This document shows, one piece after another, positions 43,861 to 52,407 of a DNA stretch of 64,000 nt. The translations under genes and the position numbers were made by a program. The notes beneath the pieces are model-generated. The model saw only the letters and a program-made list of their open reading frames with translations. It did no database searches and was not told where the DNA came from. Source of the stretch: DAHUYF01 sp035553515 (lineage in GTDB: Bacteria > Pseudomonadota > Alphaproteobacteria > ATCC43930 > CGMCC-115725); the NCBI GenBank assembly GCA_035553515.1, contig DATNDG010000181.1:16025-80024 (forward strand), in the 5' to 3' direction. How positions within the stretch are numbered: the stretch's first letter is position 1; every line of letters starts with the position of its first letter.

Positions 43861-44139
43861 ATGAAGGACGATGATCGGGTGAAGCGCGCTGTTGGCCGCC
43901 GGGCGATGCTGCGCCGCGCGGCGCTTGTCGCTGCGGCCGCGCCGTTGCTCGGGCTTGGCGCCAAAGAGAGTTTCGCCGACGAGAAGATGTCGCAGAAGGA
44001 CGCCGAGTATCAGCCGACGCCCAAGGGCGCGCAGTCCTGCGCTACCTGCCTGCAGTTCACACCGCCATCCTCCTGCAAGCTGGTCAAGGGCAAGATCAGC
44101 CCGCAGGGCTGGTGTAGCTTCTGGGGTCCAAAGCAGTAG
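43861..44139 (+). CDS. High-potential iron-sulfur protein (HiPIP)
   Basis: A 92-residue exported electron carrier with one 4Fe-4S cluster. The ligands are Cys60, Cys63, Cys72 and Cys85 in QSCATC, PSSCKL and GWCSFWGP. The N terminus has a Tat-like signal (GRRAMLRRAALVAAAAPLLGLG), as expected for a folded Fe-S protein exported to the periplasm. ATG 43861 follows a perfect AAGGAGG. HiPIPs take electrons from the bc1 complex, which is encoded 10 kb away, and pass them to a photosynthetic reaction centre or to an oxidase or reductase. Confidence 0.95.
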   Translation: MKDDDRVKRAVGRRAMLRRAALVAAAAPLLGLGAKESFADEKMSQKDAEYQPTPKGAQSCATCLQFTPPSSCKLVKGKISPQGWCSFWGPKQ

Positions 44140-44156
44140 CCTCGCGGACGGCGCTC

Positions 44157-45005
44157 ATGCCCATCGCCTCGCTGCTGCGGCAGGAGCTGCTCGCCGCCAT
44201 CGACTACCGCTGCACCGCCAAGCCGCATGACCCGCTTTTCGTCGAGTGCCATGGGGGCTACTCGCTCTCCTATGTGCGCAAGGGCAGCTTCGGTTGCCGC
44301 AGCCGAGGTCGCTCCTTCGAGCTGGTCGCCGGTTCCCTCCTGATCGGCTATCCGGGCGACGAGTACACCTGCAGCCACGACCACGTCGTGGGCGACGAAT
44401 GCCTCTCCTTCCAGCTCGCGCCGGCGCTGGTCGAGGCGCTCGGCGGCGCCGATGCGGCGTGGCGCGCCGTTGCGCTGCCGCCCCTGCCGGAGCTGATGGT
44501 GTGGGGCGAGCTGGCGCAGGGGGCGGCCTCGGGCGAAAGCGATATCGGCCTCGACGAAGCCGGCATCGCGCTCGCGCTGCGCTTCGTGGCGCTTTCCGCA
44601 TCGCGCGAGCGGCGAGCGGCGGCGCCTGCCGCGCGCGACCGCCGTCGTGCCGTCGAGGCGGCGCTCTGGATCGATGCCCATGCCGCAGAGCCGCTCGATC
44701 TTGCGCGCAGCGCCGCTGAGGCGGGGCTCAGCCCTTTCCACTTTTTGCGCCTCTTCCACGCCGTGATCGGCATCACGCCGCATCAATATCTGGTCCGCTC
44801 GCGGCTCCGTCGCGCGGCGCGGCTGCTGGCTGCGCCGCAGAAGTCGATCACCGACATCGCCTTCGAGGTCGGCTTCGGCGATCTCTCGAACTTCGTGCGC
44901 AGCTTCCACCGCGCCTCCGGTCTTTCGCCGCGCCGCTTCCGCCAGGCCTCGCGCGGCGACCGGCAGCTCGTCGAGGCGCGGCTCGCCGCTCACTCGCGCC
45001 GCTGA
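44157..45005 (+). CDS. AraC-family transcriptional regulator
   Basis: A 282-residue regulator with an N-terminal cupin-like sensing domain (HGGYSLSYVRKGSFGCRSRG, then GSLLIGYPGDEYTCSHDH) and a C-terminal double HTH (about 165-265: DLARSAAEAGLSPFHFLRLFH, SRLRRAARLL and ITDIAFEVGFGDLSNFVRSFHRASG). The effector is unknown. It starts 17 bp after the HiPIP gene and converges on an LLM oxidoreductase gene. Confidence 0.93.
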   Translation: MPIASLLRQELLAAIDYRCTAKPHDPLFVECHGGYSLSYVRKGSFGCRSRGRSFELVAGSLLIGYPGDEYTCSHDHVVGDECLSFQLAPALVEALGGADAAWRAVALPPLPELMVWGELAQGAASGESDIGLDEAGIALALRFVALSASRERRAAAPAARDRRRAVEAALWIDAHAAEPLDLARSAAEAGLSPFHFLRLFHAVIGITPHQYLVRSRLRRAARLLAAPQKSITDIAFEVGFGDLSNFVRSFHRASGLSPRRFRQASRGDRQLVEARLAAHSRR

Positions 45006-45011
45006 AGCGCC

Positions 45012-46088
45012 TCAGGCCGGCGCGGCCGTCTCGACGCCGATGCGCTCGAGCGGCCCCACCGCCTTTTCCAGCAGCGGCCGCACTTCGGCGGCGAAGCGCT
45101 CGATCGAGGCAAGCGCAAGATTGAGCGTCGAATCGCCGGCCTGGAATTGCAGCAGGTAGTGGCAGGGCTGGGCGCGCCGGACCTCCTCGGCCATGCGCTC
45201 GGCAATGAGCTCGGCGCTACCCACCAGCATGTGCCGCGCCATTTCGTCGAGGCTCATCTCGCCTTCCCAGGGCTTCTCCAACAGCATGCCGCCCGCTATC
45301 GCCTGCTGGCGATGGCGCAGGCTCTGCGACAGGCGAATTTGGTGGCGGACATTCTCGAGGAAGTCGCGCGCGACGGCGCGGTCCTCGGTGACACAGACAT
45401 GGCGCAGCACGGCGAAGCGCAACCGGGCCGGATCTTGGCCTTCCTGGCGATAGATCTCCTCGTAACGCCGGCGCGCGGCCGCCAGCATCTCGGCGGTGAA
45501 ATGGCGCGGCGTCACCATGACCGCATAGCCCTTCGCCGCCGCCATGCGCTGCAGCCGCGGATTGTCGCCGGCCATCCAAATGTCCGGGACGCCGCGCAGA
45601 CTCTGCGCCGCGATGTGCGTTTCCGGCAGGCTCAGTCGCGGGCTCTCATGGCGGAAGCTGACTTCGGTGAGCGCCTTCTCGAGCAGCGCTACGAAGTCGA
45701 TCAGCTTGTCGGCCGAGTCCTCCAGCGATTCGCCGAAGCGCTCGAACTCGTAGGGCTGATAGCCGCTGCCGATGCCGAGCACGAGTCGGCCATGGGTGAG
45801 GGCATCGACCATGCCGATTTCGGAGGCGAGGCGGACCGGATGGTAAAGCGGCACCACCACCACGCCGCTGCCCAGCTTGATCCGCTTCGTCTCGCCGGCA
45901 AGCCGCGCCACCATCATCAGCGGTGAAGGGCAGACGCAGTAATTCGAGAAGTGATGCTCGGCGAACCAGGAGATGGCGAAGCCCGCCTGTTCGGCCGCCT
46001 TCACCTGCGCGACCGCTTCGTCATAGAGCCGCTCAGCCGGCGTCCCCGGCGTGCGATAGCTCATCAGGTTGAACTGCCCGAAATCCAT
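45012..46088 (-). CDS. LLM-class flavin-dependent oxidoreductase
   Basis: A 358-residue luciferase-like monooxygenase. Marks: MDFGQFNLMSY, FAISWFAEHHFSNYCVCPSPLMMVARLAGET, KLGSGVVVVPLYHPVRLASEIGMVDALTHGRLVLGIGSGYQPYEF. The EHHF motif and barrel pattern are clear, but the substrate cannot be told. It converges with the AraC gene (stops 6 bp apart). Confidence 0.92.
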   Translation of the reverse strand: MDFGQFNLMSYRTPGTPAERLYDEAVAQVKAAEQAGFAISWFAEHHFSNYCVCPSPLMMVARLAGETKRIKLGSGVVVVPLYHPVRLASEIGMVDALTHGRLVLGIGSGYQPYEFERFGESLEDSADKLIDFVALLEKALTEVSFRHESPRLSLPETHIAAQSLRGVPDIWMAGDNPRLQRMAAAKGYAVMVTPRHFTAEMLAAARRRYEEIYRQEGQDPARLRFAVLRHVCVTEDRAVARDFLENVRHQIRLSQSLRHRQQAIAGGMLLEKPWEGEMSLDEMARHMLVGSAELIAERMAEEVRRAQPCHYLLQFQAGDSTLNLALASIERFAAEVRPLLEKAVGPLERIGVETAAPA

Positions 46089-46154
46089 GGCGACCCCGCT
46101 TTTCCGACCCCCGTCCGCAGTATCGGGCGGCAGGAAGCGCGGCTCAAGCGCTGC

Positions 46155-47525
46155 TCACCGGCGCAGTAGCAGTGCCGCCTCCGCCGCGGCCGCAAGCGCC
46201 GCCAGAGCGGCGGCGCCTGCGAGGGTGAGGCGGAAGCCGTCGAGGAAGGCGGGAAGGGCGGCGCTGCCCTCGGCAAGCGCGTGCGCCTCGAAGCGGGCGT
46301 AGGCGACGCTCAGCAGCGACGCACCGACGACGATGCCGATGGTGCGGGTCAGGAGGGCGAGGCTGCCGGCGACGCCGCGCGCGCTCTGCGCGATGCTGCC
46401 GGTGACCACCTCCATATAGGCGAACTGGAAAAGCCCGAGGCCGAGCCCTTGCAGCGCAAGGCCGAGGACGAGTCCGCCGAGCGCGCCGGCGTAGGCTGCG
46501 ATGAGCGCGAGCCCCGCGGCGGTGAGGAGCGCGCCCAGCGTCGTGACGCTGCGCGCGCCGAGCCGCCGCACGAGCGCTACGCCCAAGGGCGAACCCGCCA
46601 CCGTAGCGAAGCCCGAGATCGCCAGCACAGCGCCGGCCGCTGCGTCCGGCACCTTCGCCACCCGCGCGAGCTCGTAAGGCACCAGCAGCAGCACGGCGAA
46701 GCTCGCGAGGTTGACCAGCACGCTGCCGCCATTGACGAGCGCAAAGCCGCGTCGGCGGAATACCGAGAGATCGATGATCGGATGGCGCGTCCGCCGTTCC
46801 TGCCGGATGAATCCGGCAAAGCAGGCGGCCGCACCCGCGGCGCAGAGCAGCGCCCAGGGATCGGCCGCCCGGCCGGCACCGAAGCGATGGATCGCCAGCA
46901 GCAGCGCGGCGAGCGCGAGCGCCAGCAGACCCGCGCCGGCGAAATCGAAGCGCTCGCCCGCGGCCTCGCCTCGCCTCGCCGGCGCGGCATCGCGGTAGAG
47001 CAGGAAGGCGGCGAGCGCCAGCGGCGCGCGGAACCAGAACACCGCAGGCCAGCCCCAGCGCGCGATGAGCACGCCGCCGAGCAGTGGGCCGAGCGCAATG
47101 CCGAGCGAGAACATCAGCGTATAGAGACCAAGCGCGCGGGCGCGCTCGCGCTCGTCATAGAGGGCGATGAGGAGCGCCGGTCCGCAGGCGAGCACCAAGG
47201 CCGAGCCGATGCCCTGCGCGAAGCGTGCGGCGAGCAGCAGCGCGTAGTTTGGCGACGCTGCACAGGCAATGAGCGCCGCCGCGCTCCAGACGAGGCCGGC
47301 GCGGAAAATGGTGCCATGCCCGGCGAGATCGCCGATTCGCCCCATCGCCAGCAGCAGCGCGGCATAGGTGAGCGTATAGGCAACTACCAGCCACTGGATC
47401 TCCGCCAGCGGCAGGGCGAAGGCGCTAGTGATCGGTGGGAAGGCGATGTTGACCGCGGTGTCGAGCGGCACGATGGCGGTGCCGAGCCCGATCAGCAGGA
47501 CGCGCCCGCTTCGCCCGACGGTCAT
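46155..47525 (-). CDS. MFS transporter, drug:proton antiporter-like
   Basis: A 456-residue protein with about 14 predicted membrane segments, fitting the DHA2/EmrB-like group. Marks: LDTAVNIAFPPI in helix 1 (the LDxTVVNVALP motif), GRIGDLAGHGTIFRAGL between helices 2 and 3, RFAQGIGSALVLACGPALL, and LGPLLGGVLIARWGWPAVFWF (motif C and following). The substrate is unknown. The start ATG overlaps the stop of the upstream MFS gene (ATGA), so the two are co-transcribed. Confidence 0.9.
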   Translation of the reverse strand: MTVGRSGRVLLIGLGTAIVPLDTAVNIAFPPITSAFALPLAEIQWLVVAYTLTYAALLLAMGRIGDLAGHGTIFRAGLVWSAAALIACAASPNYALLLAARFAQGIGSALVLACGPALLIALYDERERARALGLYTLMFSLGIALGPLLGGVLIARWGWPAVFWFRAPLALAAFLLYRDAAPARRGEAAGERFDFAGAGLLALALAALLLAIHRFGAGRAADPWALLCAAGAAACFAGFIRQERRTRHPIIDLSVFRRRGFALVNGGSVLVNLASFAVLLLVPYELARVAKVPDAAAGAVLAISGFATVAGSPLGVALVRRLGARSVTTLGALLTAAGLALIAAYAGALGGLVLGLALQGLGLGLFQFAYMEVVTGSIAQSARGVAGSLALLTRTIGIVVGASLLSVAYARFEAHALAEGSAALPAFLDGFRLTLAGAAALAALAAAAEAALLLRR

Positions 47526-48724
47526 CGCTGAGGTGCTGCGGCGAGCCTGAGCGCCAGCGGCCCAAGCGCGGCGAAGGCAGCAATCGTGAGGAAGCCCGCC
47601 CGCCACGCGGCGGTGCTCTCGGTCCCGCCGGCGAGATCGAGGACGATGCCGACCACCAGCGGCCCGACGAAGGAGGCGCCGAAGCCGGCGCTCGCCTGCA
47701 GCGCGAGGCTCGCCCCCTGCACCTCGGCGGGCGCGGTCTCGACGGTGCCGGCCATGAGCGCGCCGGCATCGGCGGGGATGGCGAAACCGTGCAGCACCAC
47801 CAGCGCTACCAGCAAAGCATAGCTGTCCTTGGCCGCGAAGCCGACGCCGGCCGCTACTGCCGCCGAGCTCAGCATGATGAGGGTGACGGCGCGCGTCCGG
47901 CCGATGCGCAACGCGAGCTCGTTGCCGAGCACCGTGCCGGGAACGCCCACCAGGGTCGCGGCGGTGGCAATCTCGGTCGGCGTCCAGGCGGAGGCAGCGG
48001 TGCCGGCGCGCGCCGCGGCGAAGGCGAGCAGGCTCACCACCCAGGAGCGCATCGCCAGCGCTTCGAAGTTATGGAGCGAATAGGCGAGGATGTAGCCGAT
48101 GACGGCGCGGCTTCGTGCAGCCCGGCGGAAATCGCCGACGATGCTGCTGCGCCTCGGGCGCGGCAGCGGCGCCTCGGGCCGCACCAGGGTCGCGGCGAGC
48201 AGCATCGCCGCCGCCGGGCCCAAGGCCGCGGCGACGAAGGCCATGCGCCAGCCGTAGAGCGCTTCCACCCAGCCGGCGAGCAGGAAGGAGAGCCCGGTGC
48301 CGAACGAATAGCAGGCGGTATAGACCGCCACGGCGCGCGAGGCGTCGCGGTTGCGGCTGCGGTCGGTGAGAACCTTGAGTCCCGGCATATAGGTGCCCGC
48401 AAGCCCCACGCCGGCGACGGCGCGCCAGAAGAGCGCCGACCAGAATCCCGCAGCGAACGCGGCGAAGGCGAAGGTGGCAAGGGCCGAGAGCGCGGTGCCG
48501 GCGATATAGACTGGGCGCGCATCGTAGCGATCGGTGGTGCTCATGATGAACGGCACGGCGAGCACGTAGCCGACGTAATAGATGCCGCTGATCCATCCGG
48601 CCTCGGCGTTGCTCAGGCCCCAGTCGGCGGTGAAGCCGGGCAGCAGCGCCGCGAATGTGGCAAGCGGCAGAATGCCCACGAGCAAGCAGAAGCTCATGCA
48701 GAGGGTGAGCGGGGTGCCGCGCAT
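47522..48724 (-). CDS. MFS transporter
   Basis: A 400-residue protein with about 12 membrane helices. Marks: LLPGFTADWGLSNAEAGWISGIYYVGYVLAVP, then the loop TDRYDARPVYIAGT, and VAGVGLAGTYMPGLKVLTDR. The pattern is that of CynX/NarK-like transporters of small solutes, substrate unknown. It begins at ATG 48724, 20 bp after the NnrU gene on the same strand, and overlaps the next MFS gene. Confidence 0.88.
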   Translation of the reverse strand: MRGTPLTLCMSFCLLVGILPLATFAALLPGFTADWGLSNAEAGWISGIYYVGYVLAVPFIMSTTDRYDARPVYIAGTALSALATFAFAAFAAGFWSALFWRAVAGVGLAGTYMPGLKVLTDRSRNRDASRAVAVYTACYSFGTGLSFLLAGWVEALYGWRMAFVAAALGPAAAMLLAATLVRPEAPLPRPRRSSIVGDFRRAARSRAVIGYILAYSLHNFEALAMRSWVVSLLAFAAARAGTAASAWTPTEIATAATLVGVPGTVLGNELALRIGRTRAVTLIMLSSAAVAAGVGFAAKDSYALLVALVVLHGFAIPADAGALMAGTVETAPAEVQGASLALQASAGFGASFVGPLVVGIVLDLAGGTESTAAWRAGFLTIAAFAALGPLALRLAAAPQR

Positions 48725-48744
48725 GAGCGGCAGAATAGCGGCGC

Positions 48745-49419
48745 TTAGGGAAAGGGCGAGATGCCGATCACCGGGCCATGCGCGCCGAGCAGCAGCGCAT
48801 AGACGACAAGCCCCGCCAGCCAGCGCTTGGCGCCGATCTCGCCCGGGCAGAACTGGTTGCGGCCTTGCGCGATGGCGGCGAAGGGCAGAATCGAGGTCTC
48901 CGCGGCGAAGCGCTCCCAGGCCGCGCCCGCGCCGCGTCGGCGCTTGGCGTCGATCGAGAGAGTGCCTGCGAAGGCGACGAGGGTGAGGCTGCCGAAGAGC
49001 ACCAGCGAGGCGGCGTCGCCATTGCCGATCAGATGCACCAGCGCCCAGATGCCGGTGCCGATCAGGAAAGGATGGCGGGTGACGCGGAGTATGCCCGTCG
49101 CCGGCTGGGCGAGGCGCGCTTCCTGCGCGACCGCGGTGGGGCTCGGTGTGGTGAGGCCGATCACGACCAGCAGCGTTGCCGGCAGCATCAGCGCGACCGC
49201 GACCGGCTTCCACCAGAGCAGCAAGCCCCAGCTCGGCAGGTAGGGCGCACCACGATAGGCGAGGGCGAGCCAGGCAAGCCCCGCAATCGACGCGACTGAG
49301 AACGCCGCCTGATAGCCCTTCCCGCCCAGCGCCGCAACCGCGCGATCGCGCAGTCGCGTGCCGGCGATGCCGAGATGGATGGCGACGAAGAAGATCGCGG
49401 CCAGGATCAAGGACAGCAT
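48745..49419 (-). CDS. NnrU family membrane protein
   Basis: A 224-residue integral membrane protein with about six helices and the NnrU pattern: AIHLGIAGTRLRDRAVAALGGKGYQAAFSVAS at the start, then GILRVTRHPFLIGTGIWALVHLIGNGD, and a SIDAKRRRGAG loop. NnrU proteins are linked to denitrification in some bacteria and are related to isoprenylcysteine methyltransferase-like proteins. No nitrite or nitric oxide reductase genes are in the window. Confidence 0.88.
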   Translation of the reverse strand: MLSLILAAIFFVAIHLGIAGTRLRDRAVAALGGKGYQAAFSVASIAGLAWLALAYRGAPYLPSWGLLLWWKPVAVALMLPATLLVVIGLTTPSPTAVAQEARLAQPATGILRVTRHPFLIGTGIWALVHLIGNGDAASLVLFGSLTLVAFAGTLSIDAKRRRGAGAAWERFAAETSILPFAAIAQGRNQFCPGEIGAKRWLAGLVVYALLLGAHGPVIGISPFP

Positions 49420-49473
49420 GAGCAGGCCTCCTTTCGTCTTTGCGCGGTCAATCGTCGCCTCGTCTCCCCGCTC

Positions 49474-49779
49474 TTACGCCGGCGGGCTGCCGGAGTCGAT
49501 GATCTCGCGCAGATAGGCCACATGCTCGGCAAAGGCGCGCCGCCCGGCGGGGGTCGGGCGGATGCGCGTCTGCGGCTTCTTGCCGACGAAGCGCTTCTCG
49601 ATGGCGACGTAGCCGGCCTTCTCCAGCGTGTCGAGATGTGCACCGAGATTGCCGTCGGTGGCACCGACGAGATTCTTGAGGCGGGTGAACTCGAGTGCCG
49701 CGTCCTGGGCGAGCACGTTGAGCGCCGCCATGATCTTGAGCCGCACCGCCTGGTGGATGACGTCGTTCAATCCGTTCAT
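49474..49779 (-). CDS. Winged-helix transcriptional regulator (HTH_34 type)
   Basis: A 101-residue single-domain DNA-binding protein: HQAVRLKIMAALNVLAQDAALEFTRLKNLVGATDGNLGAHLDTLEKAGYVAIEKRFVGKKPQTRIRPT contains the full winged helix (key elements: recognition helix TDGNLGAHLDTLE, wing KRFVGKKPQTR). Such proteins commonly sit beside and repress ABC or membrane-protein genes. It follows the chimeric ABC gene after 8 bp, so it is probably transcribed with it and may repress the promoter at 50448-50480. Confidence 0.9.
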   Translation of the reverse strand: MNGLNDVIHQAVRLKIMAALNVLAQDAALEFTRLKNLVGATDGNLGAHLDTLEKAGYVAIEKRFVGKKPQTRIRPTPAGRRAFAEHVAYLREIIDSGSPPA

Positions 49780-49787
49780 TTAGGAGC

Positions 49788-50447
49788 CTAGCCCTGACGG
49801 CGCAGCCACAGACCGCTGGCGAAGAGTCCGCCGCCCACCGTCGCCGCGAGCCAAAGCGGATACCACTCGCCCGCCCAGAAATATCCCGCCAGGATGAGCA
49901 CGGTCGCCGTGATGCCGACGACGATATAGAACGCGCCGAGCCAAAGTCCCATCAGCACATGGCAGAACATGACGAGGCTTGGCCAGAAGGCGCCCAGCTG
50001 GCGGTGCGTGAGCGGCCCCAGCATCCAGATCAGCATGGCCTGAGTGCGCCGGCGCCGCTCCGCCGCCTTCATGCCGACCAGGAGCAGCGGATACTCGACA
50101 TTCTCATAGGCCGAGAGCACCGGAATCAGGTTGAATCCCTGGAAGATGAAGCCGATGTTGCGCGCGCGGAAATCGGCGAGCGCGTTGTCGCCGAGCCGGC
50201 CGATCGCCCGGCCGCCGACCTCGACGCTGCCGGAGGTGGGGGCGTCAATGCAGCCGATGAGATTGAGCAGCGTGGTCTTGCCGCTGCCGGAGGGGCCGAT
50301 GATCATGGTGAAGCGGTTGCGCGGGATGTCGAGGCTGATGCCCCGAAGCGCGGCGACCGCCACTGTTCCCGTGCGGTAGGTTTTCTCCACCCGGCTCAAC
50401 CGGACCGCGGGCTGATCCCCGACGGCGGTGCTGTACGGCTCGCCCAT
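49788..50447 (-). pseudogene. Chimeric, truncated ABC ATPase joined to a membrane protein
   Basis: A 219-residue open frame. Residues 1-138 are the front of a MacB/LolD-type ABC ATPase, with Walker A GPSGSGKTT (51-59) and Q-loop IFQGFNLIPVLSAYENVEYPLLL (101-123). After ERRRRTQAM the sequence changes abruptly: the signature LSGGQ, Walker B and H-loop are missing. Residues about 140-219 are a two-helix membrane protein (THRQLGAFWPSLVMFCHVLMGLW, FYIVVGITATVLILAGYFW). ATP hydrolysis should be impossible. The join is in frame, as expected for a deletion removing the ABC 3' half and the 5' end of a neighbouring gene. ATG 50447 is the likely start; TTG 50480 falls in the promoter. Confidence 0.75.
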
Positions 50448-50480
50448 GCGCTCTATACTGCAGAGTACTTTGAAAGTCAA
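50448..50480 (-). promoter_or_regulatory. Sigma-70 promoter and possible operator of the wHTH/ABC operon
   Basis: On the minus strand TTGACT (50480-50475) and TATAGA (50457-50452) are separated by exactly 17 bp. Only 4 bp lie between the -10 box and ATG 50447, so transcription should begin at or next to the start codon (leaderless mRNA). ACTTT-G-AAAGT (50467-50477) is a perfect 5-1-5 palindrome overlapping the -35 box, a sensible site for the wHTH repressor. Confidence 0.65.
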
Positions 50481-50609
50481 GCGTGGCGGCGGCGGGATAG
50501 AGTGCGCTCGCTATGGCGAAGCGAGCGTGATGGCGGCCCGAGAGGCGAGGGTGTACGAGACTTGGCGCCGACGGGGCGGTGGTGGAGGCGTGGAGTGCGG
50601 CTAGGGCCC

Positions 50610-51836
50610 ATGCGCCTGCTGCCGCCCGATGCGCAACCCGAGGCGCGGCTCCTGCTCCTTGGCCGCGGCTTGCGCGCCTTCGGCGACGGCTTCGTGAGCC
50701 TCATCCTGCCGCTCTACCTGAAACTCCTGGGCTTCCACGACCTCGCGATCGGCATCCTCACGGCGGCAACGCTCGCCGGCTCGGCGGGGCTGACCCTCCT
50801 CGTCGGATTCCGCGCGCAGCGCTACGGCCATCGCCTGCTGCTGCTCGGCGCCACCCTGCTGATGATCGGAACCGGCATGGGCTTTGCGCTCGAGACGCGC
50901 TTCTGGCCGCTGCTGCTGGTGGGCTTTCTCGGCACGCTGAACCCGTCTTCGGGCGATGTCAGTCTCTTCCTCCCGCTGGAGCAGGCGCTGCTTGCCGACG
51001 TCACGCCCGACCGCTCGCGCACCGCGCTCTTCGCCGCCTACAGCCTTACCGGCTCCCTGCTAGCCGCACTCGGAGCGCTCGCTGCCGGCCTCCCTGAGAT
51101 CATCGACGCGCTGACGCCGCTGGGCCTGCTGCAATCGGTTCAGGCGATGTTCGCGCTCTATGCTCTCTTGGGCCTTGCCACCTACCTGCTCTATCGCCGG
51201 CTCCCCGGGCAAACCGTGCATCGCCGCGCCTCGCCCGCCCGGCCGCTCGGCCCTTCGCGACGCATCGTGCTGGTGCTGGCGGGTCTCTTCAGCCTCGATG
51301 CCTTCGGCGGCGGCTTCATCGTGCAGTCGCTGCTGGCGCTCTGGCTCTTCGACCGCTTCGGTCTCAGCGTCGCCGCCGCCGGATATTTCTTCTTCGGCAG
51401 CGGTCTGCTCGCCGCCGCCTCATACCTCGCCGCGGCGCGCATTGCCCGGCGTATCGGCCTTATCAACACCATGGTGTGGACGCATCTGCCGTCGAACCTG
51501 CTGCTGGCGCTGGTGCCCTTCGCGCCGAACCTCGGCGCCGCGCTCGCGCTGCTGCTGCTGCGCAGCGCGCTCTCCAACATGGATGTGCCGACGCGGACCT
51601 CCTACGTCATGGCGGTGGTGACGCCGGAGGAGCGCGCTGCGGCGGCGAGCGTCACTTCGGTGCCGCGCAGCCTGGCAGCGGCGGCGAGTCCGGTGGCGGC
51701 GGGCTGGATGCTGACGCTCTCGAGCTTCGGCTGGCCGCTGGTCGCCGCGGGAGCGATCAAAGCGGTCTATGACCTGCTGCTGCTCATCATGTTCCGCCAT
51801 CGCCGGCCTCCGGAAGAAAGGGAGGGGAGGCCCTAA
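50610..51836 (+). CDS. MFS transporter
   Basis: A 408-residue protein with about 12 helices. Marks: GRGLRAFGDGFVSLILPLYLKLLGF at the start, GFRAQRYGHRLLLLGATLLM, GTLNPSSGDVSLFLPLEQALLADVTP and a second-half repeat LDAFGGGFIVQSLLALWLFDRFGLS. This is the MFS group annotated with PACE efflux-like or uncharacterised roles; no substrate can be named. ATG 50610 is the only good start near the first helix; no strong ribosome-binding site is seen. Confidence 0.87.
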   Translation: MRLLPPDAQPEARLLLLGRGLRAFGDGFVSLILPLYLKLLGFHDLAIGILTAATLAGSAGLTLLVGFRAQRYGHRLLLLGATLLMIGTGMGFALETRFWPLLLVGFLGTLNPSSGDVSLFLPLEQALLADVTPDRSRTALFAAYSLTGSLLAALGALAAGLPEIIDALTPLGLLQSVQAMFALYALLGLATYLLYRRLPGQTVHRRASPARPLGPSRRIVLVLAGLFSLDAFGGGFIVQSLLALWLFDRFGLSVAAAGYFFFGSGLLAAASYLAAARIARRIGLINTMVWTHLPSNLLLALVPFAPNLGAALALLLLRSALSNMDVPTRTSYVMAVVTPEERAAAASVTSVPRSLAAAASPVAAGWMLTLSSFGWPLVAAGAIKAVYDLLLLIMFRHRRPPEEREGRP

Positions 51837-51846
51837 GCGGCGCGGC

Positions 51847-52281
51847 TCATGCCGCAAGCCGCCAGCGCAGCGAGCCGAGCCAGGTGGCGAACCCCTCGGC
51901 GAAGAACCGCGTCCAATGCTCCCGCTCCTCGGCGGCGCAGTCGAAAAATGCCCACCATTCGACGAAGGCGGTGCCGCCGTCGGTGATGGGGTTGACGCGG
52001 ATCGTCGCCACGTAGTCGCGCACGGGGAAGCGCGGCGCGCCGCAGAAGGCGTAGCTGTAGCTGCGCTCGATGTCGGAATGGGCGAGGAGGACCTGCCGGA
52101 TCAGCGTGTTGCCGATGCGGACGCGGCGCACCGCGCCGACTTCCTGGCCGGATCTTCCATCCTCGACCTCGCTCTCATCGACCTCGTCGACCCAGAGCCG
52201 GTAATTGCCGAAATCGCGCAACGCCGCCCACACCCTGTCGGCGTTCTGCGGGAAGACCGTGCTGTAATAGGCTCGCGCCAT
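51847..52281 (-). CDS. SRPBCC family protein
   Basis: A 144-residue START/Bet v1-like protein: YYSTVFPQNADRVWAALRDFGNYRLWVDEVDESEVEDGR at the start, VRRVRIGNTLIRQVLLAHSDIERSYSY, and FVEWWAFFDC near the C terminus. These folds bind hydrophobic ligands; some are polyketide cyclases, but the assignment stops at fold level. ATG 52281 follows GAGGAG. Convergent with the MFS gene. Confidence 0.88.
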   Translation of the reverse strand: MARAYYSTVFPQNADRVWAALRDFGNYRLWVDEVDESEVEDGRSGQEVGAVRRVRIGNTLIRQVLLAHSDIERSYSYAFCGAPRFPVRDYVATIRVNPITDGGTAFVEWWAFFDCAAEEREHWTRFFAEGFATWLGSLRWRLAA

Positions 52282-52407
52282 CGCCTGCTCCTCGCTCGTT
52301 GCGAGCGCAAGCATGCGTCGGAAAAGGGACGCACTCTATCCGGAACGGATCGACGAATTCGCGAGATCAGCCGCAACTGCGCGGCAAATTCGCTTTGCGA
52401 ATTTGCC

